Source of the DNA: Bacteroidota bacterium
GTDB lineage: Bacteria > Bacteroidota > Rhodothermia > Balneolales > HLUCCA01
Direction: 5' to 3'
Assembly (NCBI GenBank): GCA_003448835.1
Contig: DLXM01000231.1
Location: forward strand, 1 to 14,101
Length of the DNA stretch: 14,101 bases
In this document: positions 6,916 to 12,178 of the stretch, piece by piece
How positions within the stretch are numbered: the first letter of the stretch is position 1
Layout: the number at the start of each line of letters is the position of its first letter
The notes under the pieces: generated by a model
The model's input: only the letters and a program-made list of their open reading frames with translations
What the model was told of the DNA's origin: nothing
The model's database searches: none
Made by a program: the position numbers and the translations under genes

Positions 6916-7365
6916 AATAACCTCCCGTTGTGAATTTATAAGGGTGCATTGTGTGATACTCTACCTTAAGTATATGGAAAAACAATGTTCCCGGATAGTC
7001 GGGTATGCGGGAAATGTCTCATCTTTCTTGTGAATGTATTGACAAATTATGACGTTGTGGCGCAGATTTGCTGCGGGAAGATTGTTGGCGCTGATTTTAT
7101 TCGAAAAGTTCACATTTTGTGAAAAAAATTTTTAAATATGATATCTGAAACTTGTTTGTGACAGGACAAATTGATATCCCAAAAACCAGTTCTATTTCGT
7201 GATTGATGATTTTTGGATGAAAATATCCCGACAATTTTATGTGAATTTGAGTGTTTTCGTAGCAACGCCCGAGTTGTAGAATCGTCTAATTCACATACGG
7301 ACAAAAAATCCGATTTTGATATAAAATGGATGATTTTTATAGGGTAATATTTTAAGGGAAATGTT
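6916..7365. other. 450-bp divergent intergenic region with several dyads, no gene seen
   Basis: The region separates the DoxX-like gene (-) from the cytochrome b-like gene (+). It contains: a TATACT -10-like hexamer for the DoxX side (minus strand, 6969-6974); an inverted repeat TTCCCG/CGGGAA (6988-6993/7008-7013) with an inner CCCG/CGGG pair (6990-6993/7000-7003); TTCACA-N3-TGTGAA (7109-7123); and ATGTGAATT/AATTCACAT arms (7239-7247/7288-7296). The TGTGAA/TTCACA word thus recurs as two separate dyads. I found no convincing protein or RNA gene here, and no SD-linked small frame that stands out. The functions of the dyads are unknown. Confidence 0.5.
7316..7343 (+). promoter_or_regulatory. Candidate promoter of the DUF4405-like gene
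   Basis: TTGATA (7316-7321), a 16-bp spacer and TATAGG (7338-7343) make a fair sigma-70-like promoter. Transcription would start near 7350, leaving a short leader with AAGGGA as a weak SD before the ATG at 7366. The 7288-7296 dyad arm lies just upstream. Confidence 0.4.
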
Positions 7366-7764
7366 ATGAAAAAACCTGATTTGAACTTTGTGATTGATGC
7401 CGGGTCCCTGGTTTCTTTTTTAGTGCTGGCTTCAACGGGAATCCTCATGTATCTGGTGCTACCTGCTGGATCTGGTCGGGACATGGTTTGGGGACTCACA
7501 CGTCACGAATGGGGTGACATTCACTTCTGGATCAGTATGACTTTTTTTGCGTTGATGGGGGTTCACCTGATTTTGCACTGGAATTGGATCACCTGCATGG
7601 TAAAAACCCGGATTTCAGACAAAATGGGGACCACGGCTAAAGTAATGGCTGTAATTATGATACTCCTTTTGACGATTCTGATTGTCGCTCCGTTGTTCAG
7701 TCCGGTAACGCAGGGTGTCGGAAAAGGCCAGGAAGACCATACCACCGAGGTTCGGGGACATTAA
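7366..7764 (+). CDS. Small DUF4405-like cytochrome b membrane protein
   Basis: This 132-residue membrane protein has three predicted helices at about residues 10-33, 54-74 and 91-111. Histidines H47, H53, H67 and H71 cluster at the ends of and within helix 2 (HEWGDIHFW and VHLILHW). This His-rich helix pattern is typical of DUF4405/cytochrome b561-like proteins, which bind haem in the membrane and shuttle electrons. The C-terminal tail is hydrophilic and ends in RGH. The start is supported by a weak SD (AAGGGA) and a nearby promoter. Being divergent from a DoxX-like gene, it may belong to a small redox unit, but no redox partner with known chemistry is present in the window. Haem binding is inferred from the pattern of histidines only. 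Confidence 0.78.
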   Translation: MKKPDLNFVIDAGSLVSFLVLASTGILMYLVLPAGSGRDMVWGLTRHEWGDIHFWISMTFFALMGVHLILHWNWITCMVKTRISDKMGTTAKVMAVIMILLLTILIVAPLFSPVTQGVGKGQEDHTTEVRGH

Positions 7765-7780
7765 AAGCCACCCCGCTTTT
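7763..7780. terminator. Weak hairpin between convergent genes
   Basis: AAAAGC, a CACCCC loop and GCTTTT (7763-7780) form a 6-bp stem that begins in the stop codon of the cytochrome b-like gene. It lies in the 47-bp gap before the convergent SRAP gene. It is A/T-rich on both sides, so it could work weakly in both directions. The evidence is thin. Confidence 0.3.
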
Positions 7781-7811
7781 CATACTTCCTTGCTGGGACA
7801 TAATCGCTGGG

Positions 7812-8447
7812 TTATGGATTTTGCGGCACTGAATCGATGACCTCTACGGAGGTGTGGTTGTTTTCGAAGGGATGTAACAGGATTTGCAGCGCCTGAAGGT
7901 CCGTGCCGGGATTGAGCCAGGTCGCAAAATCGGGTTTGTTCAGCACGACCGGCATGCGTTCGTGGACGTGCCGGATGCGATCGTTTGCTGCCGTTGTAAT
8001 TATGCTGTACGTAAATAAATCTTTTCCATCCGGATACTTCCAGCGATCATAAATCCCCGCGAATGCCATGATGTCGTCGTCCGTCCGCCGGACAAAATGT
8101 GGAATTTTAAGCTTGCCTTCGGTTTTCCATTCGTAAAATCCATTACTCGGAATGATACAGCGGCTTCGTTTGAAAGGTGTCGCGAAGGATGGTTTTTGTG
8201 TGATGGTCTCGCTTCGCGCATTGATCATTTTGTACCCCGTTTTGGGATCTTTTGACCATCCGGGGACGAGTCCCCACCGAAATGAAGTTATCACCGGAAC
8301 TTTATCACGTCCAATAGCCACCACAGGCATCACCATCCCAGGCGTCACGTTCAACATGGGTTCGATCGTGCCGGCATTACTCACGATAGCCTCAAAATAG
8401 GCTTCGAGATCGACGGCTGCGGTTGTAAGTTTATATCTGCCACACAT
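7812..8447 (-). CDS. SRAP domain protein (YedK/HMCES-like), abasic-site DNA-protein crosslinker
   Basis: This is a full-length 211-residue SRAP protein. The family covalently traps abasic sites in single-stranded DNA through the N-terminal cysteine and so shields them from breakage. All expected active residues are present: C2 right after the start Met (MCGRY), N33 in LNVTPG, the NARSE motif (76-80, with R78 for DNA binding), E106 in NGFYEW, and H162 in HERMP. Met1 must be removed to expose Cys2, so the start is fixed at 8447. Family proteins are often called 'SOS response-associated', but I see no clear LexA box in the 90 bp upstream, which is shared with the divergent GH28-like gene. The gene stands alone. 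Assignment is firm. Confidence 0.96.
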   Translation of the reverse strand: MCGRYKLTTAAVDLEAYFEAIVSNAGTIEPMLNVTPGMVMPVVAIGRDKVPVITSFRWGLVPGWSKDPKTGYKMINARSETITQKPSFATPFKRSRCIIPSNGFYEWKTEGKLKIPHFVRRTDDDIMAFAGIYDRWKYPDGKDLFTYSIITTAANDRIRHVHERMPVVLNKPDFATWLNPGTDLQALQILLHPFENNHTSVEVIDSVPQNP

Positions 8448-8537
8448 ACTGCCACGATAATAAATTCCGAATCAAGACTCAACGTGTTCGATGTGTTTAT
8501 CAATTATTTGTGAGTGACTTTAAATAGCTATAATTTC

Positions 8538-10274
8538 ATGCATAATCATAAAAATATGCTCTCTCCAAAGTTTCGTATAGCAGCCGGATTACTCGGGATG
8601 GTCGGCTTGCTCACTACAGTTTCTTGTTCGACGATAAGTCGTTCTACAACTCCCGCATCTGGCTCACAAACCGGATCAACGATAGTCGGTGGACCTGAAA
8701 GTAGCACTCAGGGAGTCCTTGCAGCTGCCCGTTTGTTCAATATCAAGGACTACGGAGCCACAGGTAACAAAGAAAATCTGGTCACGTCCGCAATTCAAAC
8801 AGCCATTGATGCGGCTTTTGCTCAAGGCGGTGGGATTGTTTACATCCCGGCCGGGGACCATTTATCCGGTACCATCGAGCTCCGAAGTAATGTGACCTTG
8901 TACTTTGAAACAGGCGCGACCCTGTGGGCATCCCAAAACGAAAAAGACTTCCGCGAAATACCGTACAACACGATTTATGACAAAATTCCGGTGTTGATTT
9001 ACGCGACCGGGGTTGAAAACGTGGCGATTCGTGGAAAAGGGAAAATCCACGGACAAGCCCGGCGTGAATTAAAAGATTTCAGAAAACCCCGGAATTTTAA
9101 CCGAATGGTGGATGGAGACGAGGTTCGAAACGCGTTTGAGTCCGGAATCGATATGCAGCGATATACTAAAATTCCACCTTATGTGACGCTGGCACTCTTT
9201 TCGAAATCGAAGAACATCACACTCGAGGATGTGACCTTCTTGGAATCCAATTTCTGGACGTTGCACGTTTATCGCAGTGAAAATGTGGTGATTCGGGGGA
9301 TCCAGGTGTACAGTGATATGACTTCCGGTGTGAACGCGGACGGAATCGGGATTGATAGTAGCCGGGATGTGACCGTTTCGGATGTAATCATTCGGGTGGG
9401 GGATGATGGCATTGTGCTGAAAACCTCGTACGATGAGGAAGGATTTTTCCCCACGGAAAATGTGATCGTGAACAACTGTAATATTTCGTCGTCCTCGGCC
9501 GGACTTAAAATCGGAACCGAGACCTTCAGTGATTTCAGGAACATCCATTTCAGCAATTGCATCCTTCATAATACAAATCGTGGGTTGAATATTGTGATGC
9601 GGGATGGTGGGCTCATCGAGAATGTTACGTTTACCAATATCACGATTGAGGCGAATCGAAAAGATTGGTTTTGGTGGGGAAATGGGGATCCGATTTGGGT
9701 GGTCATCCTGAAAAGAAATGGAAATTCTAAGCTTGGAAGCATCAGAAATGTGGTATTTGATAACATTATTGCTCGTGGACAGGGTACGAGTCGATTAGAG
9801 GGATTTGCTCCGAACAAAGAGCATCCGGAAGGACGATATCTGGAGAATATTCAGCTAAGGGATGTAAAAATCCAGATGGAACCCGAGGGCAAAGAGGATA
9901 AACGTGCGACGCATGGTCTGCAGGCGAGTTATGTGGATCGATTACGACTGGAAAATATCGATATCAACTGGAATCCGGATGTGGTTGAGTTGGAATGGGC
10001 GAGTGCGCTGGACTTGCTGGAGGTGGATCGGTTGACATTACGTGGATTTGTGGGACGTCAGGGGGTAATCCGCTCGTTGTTGCCCGTGGTTCAGGCCCGA
10101 AATCTGACGAATTCGACCATTGAGGATGTCGAGGGACACGAGGGCGCGGGGGTGCTGTTGCATTTCAGCGGATACAAAACTTCGAATGTGTTGTTTGATC
10201 GGGTGAACCGGATGCGTATAGCTAATCGTACGGTCCGTGTTGAAATGGATGTTCCCGTGGGCGGGGTGCAATAG
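8538..10274 (+). CDS. GH28-like (polygalacturonase-fold) beta-helix lipoprotein
   Basis: This 578-residue protein is a predicted lipoprotein with a right-handed beta-helix of the GH28 type. Counting from ATG 8538, the lipobox TVSC ends at C30 and is followed by a Ser/Thr/Gly-rich linker (31-60). The entry motif FNIKDYGATGNKE lies at about 67-79, and beta-helix repeats (xxNVxIxx patterns) run to about residue 560. GH28 active-site motifs are partly kept: NADG (266-269, usual NTDG) and GDDG (288-291), giving the catalytic aspartates. The usual GHG is replaced by SAG (320-322), and the RIK motif reads RGLNI. The enzyme probably cuts a polyuronide or a related glycan, but the altered subsites point away from plain polygalacturonate. 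ATG 8556 (shorter, ideal signal peptide) and GTG 8514 are alternative starts; none has a clear SD. The gene is divergent from SRAP and heads the glycan block. Confidence 0.85.
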   Translation: MHNHKNMLSPKFRIAAGLLGMVGLLTTVSCSTISRSTTPASGSQTGSTIVGGPESSTQGVLAAARLFNIKDYGATGNKENLVTSAIQTAIDAAFAQGGGIVYIPAGDHLSGTIELRSNVTLYFETGATLWASQNEKDFREIPYNTIYDKIPVLIYATGVENVAIRGKGKIHGQARRELKDFRKPRNFNRMVDGDEVRNAFESGIDMQRYTKIPPYVTLALFSKSKNITLEDVTFLESNFWTLHVYRSENVVIRGIQVYSDMTSGVNADGIGIDSSRDVTVSDVIIRVGDDGIVLKTSYDEEGFFPTENVIVNNCNISSSSAGLKIGTETFSDFRNIHFSNCILHNTNRGLNIVMRDGGLIENVTFTNITIEANRKDWFWWGNGDPIWVVILKRNGNSKLGSIRNVVFDNIIARGQGTSRLEGFAPNKEHPEGRYLENIQLRDVKIQMEPEGKEDKRATHGLQASYVDRLRLENIDINWNPDVVELEWASALDLLEVDRLTLRGFVGRQGVIRSLLPVVQARNLTNSTIEDVEGHEGAGVLLHFSGYKTSNVLFDRVNRMRIANRTVRVEMDVPVGGVQ

Positions 10275-10428
10275 GGTTTCCCTGTGAGTGGGTATGTATC
10301 CTGTGGTTATCGGTGGGTTTAGGACGTTCTACTTGTGGAGTCTTAGTGGGCGTCCGTAAGGTTTCACCGAGGTCGGGCTCAGAATGGCAGATGGATGTCT
10401 CCGTGGGTGGGGTACAGTAATCTTGTGA
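10242..10428 (+). repeat. Imperfect direct repeat: GH28 3' end and a second copy 146 bp downstream
   Basis: The last codons of the GH28-like gene (10242-10274) recur at 10388-10420: 25 of 33 bases match, and both copies read MDV(P/S)VGGVQ followed directly by a stop. Five of the eight differences are silent third-base changes (including TAG to TAA). TGTGAGT is shared just after both stops. Upstream of the second copy the frame has only short resemblance (VR then unrelated residues). It looks like the relic 3' end of a decayed paralog. Confidence 0.6.
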
Positions 10429-10449
10429 GTCAAATTTTTTCCAGGTAAT

Positions 10450-10484
10450 AAAAATAGTGCCTGGCCTCATCCTGACTATTTTTT
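10450..10484 (+). terminator. Terminator-like hairpin after the GH28-like gene
   Basis: AAAAATAGT (10450-10458), a 16-nt loop and ACTATTTTT (10475-10483) form a 9-bp stem that runs into a six-T tract. Stem strength is low because it is A/T-rich, but the A-tract/T-tract layout is that of a bidirectional intrinsic terminator. It lies about 175 bp after the GH28 stop, past the relic copy. An overlapping CCAGG/CCTGG pair could form an alternative fold. Confidence 0.45.
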
Positions 10485-10531
10485 GGCACGTAATAACCAG
10501 CCGCTTAGGATAGAAGCGTGTTTGAAAACCG

Positions 10532-10581
10532 TTATGCAAAATTGTGAAAATATTGCATAAATTAGAAAAAAATTTGCAAAT
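10532..10581. promoter_or_regulatory. Operator-like dyads upstream of the GH-A gene
   Basis: TTATGCAA and TTGCATAA (10532-10539, 10553-10560) are perfect 8-bp inverted arms with a 13-bp spacer. ATTTGCAAAT (10572-10581), a 10-bp palindrome with the same TTGCAnA core, follows 11 bp later. The cluster lies 100-150 bp before the ATG of the next glycosidase gene, a fitting place for a sugar-responsive regulator. No regulator gene is in the window; the role is inference. Confidence 0.35.
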
Positions 10582-10681
10582 CTGAATTCGTACCAATAAT
10601 TTGAAGTGTTTTCTATCGTAAATCAGTAACGCACAGAGCTGACATTTCACATGATATTCACCAGACAAATTTGAGTTGATT

Positions 10682-12178
10682 ATGCACTCGTTCATGGTCC
10701 TAATGATATTGTTGTGTATATCAATAACCTCAAAAGCTCAAGAGTCGGGAGTGGTTGTGCAGGAATCCTCTGATGGTTGGAGGAACGTCAACAGCACCAC
10801 GGCCGTCTCTCACTTAGTCGTTGTGCAGGAATCCGCTGATGGGTGGAGGTTGGTCGTGAACGGTGAACCATTCATGGTCAATGGAATGAACTGGGACCAT
10901 TATCCAATCGGGACCAACTATGCATACAACCTATGGGATCAGTCGCCGGAGTTTATAAAATTGGCGCTGGACTACGAAATGGGATTGCTCCAAAATATGG
11001 GCGTTAACGCTATCCGGGTTTACACCGGCATCCCCAAAGAATGGATAGAATACATCCATGATAACTTTGGGATTTACACCATGCTCAATCACACATTTGG
11101 GCGATATGGACTCGCAATTGAAGGAAACTGGGTCGCAAATACCGATTATTCTGATCCCCGAGTCTCTGCCCTGCTGCTCGGTGAAATCACAGAGTTGGTG
11201 AATGGATATAAGGGCACCCGCGGACTACTTCTCTACCTGCTGGGAAACGAAAATAATTACGGTCTGTTTTGGAAGGGTGCCGAAACAGAGAACATTCCAC
11301 TCGAAGACCGTCAGTCTACGATTCAGGCCCGTCATATGTATCGGTTGTTCAATACAGCTACACGTGCCATTAAGGAAATCGATGTCGATCGTCCGGTTGC
11401 AATTGCAAATGGAGATCTTCAGTTCCTGGATATCATTGTGGAAGAACTTCAGGATGTGGATATTTTTGGTGCGAATGTGTATCGCGGGATTTCATTTACG
11501 GACTTTTATGATCGGGTCCATCGCGAATATGGAAAACCGGTCCTGCTGACAGAATTTGGAGCCGATGCATTTAATGCAAAAACCATGAAAGAGGATCAGC
11601 TTTGTCAGGCAACATACAACCATAATAACTGGAAAGAAATCTATCAGTATGCCGCGGGATTAGGTAAAACCGGCAATTCAATCGGTGGATTTACATTTCA
11701 GTTTAGCGATGGATGGTGGAAGTATGGTCAGACTTCAGACCTGGATGTTCACAACACGCATGCATCATGGTTTAATGGCGGATACCGGTGCGATTATGTC
11801 GAAGGTTCCAACAATATGAACGAAGAATGGTTCGGAATTGCGGCTAAAGGTCCAACGGACGAAGAAGGTCATTACAAACTATATCCTCGTGCAGCCTACT
11901 ATGTCTTGAAAGAAATCCACCGGATAAATCCATACGAGCCCGGCATGACGCTGGATGAACTCAAAAAAAAGTTTGAAAACATCTCGATCGAAGAAGCTTA
12001 TGTATTAGCAAATGAAGAAAAATCCTTCCGCTTCGAAGGTGATATCAATTCCAACCAATTAAATCGAAAAACCTCAGGTCAATCCCATAATTATTACGGC
12101 ATTTCAGACGCTGACCTGTTCTCTAAAAATAATTTTTCACCATCAAATATTGGACTACAGTGGCTATTGAAATATTAA
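10682..12178 (+). CDS. Exported clan GH-A TIM-barrel glycosidase (GH2-like catalytic domain)
   Basis: This 498-residue protein starts with a signal peptide (hydrophobic residues 4-15, likely cleavage after SKA before QES). I chose ATG 10682 over the TTG two codons upstream. After a 22-residue repeat (VVVQESSDGWR at 24-34 and VVVQESADGWR at 46-56), a TIM barrel follows from about residue 57 to 420. GNENNYG with E190 after Asn is the typical GH-A acid/base at the end of strand 4; LLTEFGAD with E291 fits the nucleophile at strand 7. The fold resembles the catalytic domain of GH2 but lacks the N-terminal beta-sandwich domains of beta-galactosidases. A helical, charged region (about 425-498) follows the barrel. 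It probably acts on a beta-linked glycan with retention of configuration. Its stop is overlapped by the start of the next gene. The exact family and substrate are not known. Confidence 0.82.
   Translation: MHSFMVLMILLCISITSKAQESGVVVQESSDGWRNVNSTTAVSHLVVVQESADGWRLVVNGEPFMVNGMNWDHYPIGTNYAYNLWDQSPEFIKLALDYEMGLLQNMGVNAIRVYTGIPKEWIEYIHDNFGIYTMLNHTFGRYGLAIEGNWVANTDYSDPRVSALLLGEITELVNGYKGTRGLLLYLLGNENNYGLFWKGAETENIPLEDRQSTIQARHMYRLFNTATRAIKEIDVDRPVAIANGDLQFLDIIVEELQDVDIFGANVYRGISFTDFYDRVHREYGKPVLLTEFGADAFNAKTMKEDQLCQATYNHNNWKEIYQYAAGLGKTGNSIGGFTFQFSDGWWKYGQTSDLDVHNTHASWFNGGYRCDYVEGSNNMNEEWFGIAAKGPTDEEGHYKLYPRAAYYVLKEIHRINPYEPGMTLDELKKKFENISIEEAYVLANEEKSFRFEGDINSNQLNRKTSGQSHNYYGISDADLFSKNNFSPSNIGLQWLLKY
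10751..10849 (+). repeat. Recent 66-bp in-frame tandem duplication in the GH-A gene
   Basis: The 33-bp stretches 10751-10783 and 10817-10849 differ at only three positions, two of them silent. The period is 66 bp, 22 codons. Both encode VVVQES(S/A)DGWR. The repeat lies just after the signal peptide and before the barrel; only the second copy runs on into the barrel's first strand (WRLVVNGEPF), so the first copy is probably the extra one. Confidence 0.85.

Larger units (their letters stand above)
10275..10681. other. 407-bp gap between the glycosidase genes; no intact gene
   Basis: The gap holds, in order: a degenerate copy of the GH28 C-terminal coding end (10388-10420), an A/T-rich terminator-like hairpin (10450-10484), and dyads with TTGCA half-sites (10532-10581). 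It also holds the leader of the next gene. The GC-richer first 150 bp differ in base use from the AT-rich second half. On the minus strand a frame is open across it (about 10222-10695), but its residue composition (Pro/Thr/His-rich, with Cys) and overlap with the GH28 end make it non-coding in my reading. Confidence 0.55.

Noticed and set aside
7110..7499. Minus-strand open frame of 129 codons across the divergent region and the start of the cytochrome b-like gene
   Set aside because: It overlaps the first third of a well-formed membrane protein and covers its promoter; no recognisable features.
8448..8537. LexA-type SOS box between the SRAP and GH28-like genes
   Set aside because: No clear dyad of a known LexA consensus was found, and the consensus for this phylum is uncertain.
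9069..9569. Minus-strand open frame inside the GH28-like gene (166 codons)
   Set aside because: It lies entirely inside a strongly supported beta-helix gene on the other strand; a shadow of that gene's codon pattern.
10242..10428. Two-copy repeat as a possible CRISPR array
   Set aside because: Only two imperfect copies 146 bp apart, coding in character, with no regular spacers and no cas gene nearby.
10222..10695. Minus-strand open frame of 157 codons across the gap after the GH28-like gene
   Set aside because: It overlaps the GH28 coding end and the relic copy, has a Pro/Thr/His-rich low-information composition, and shows no domain or SD.
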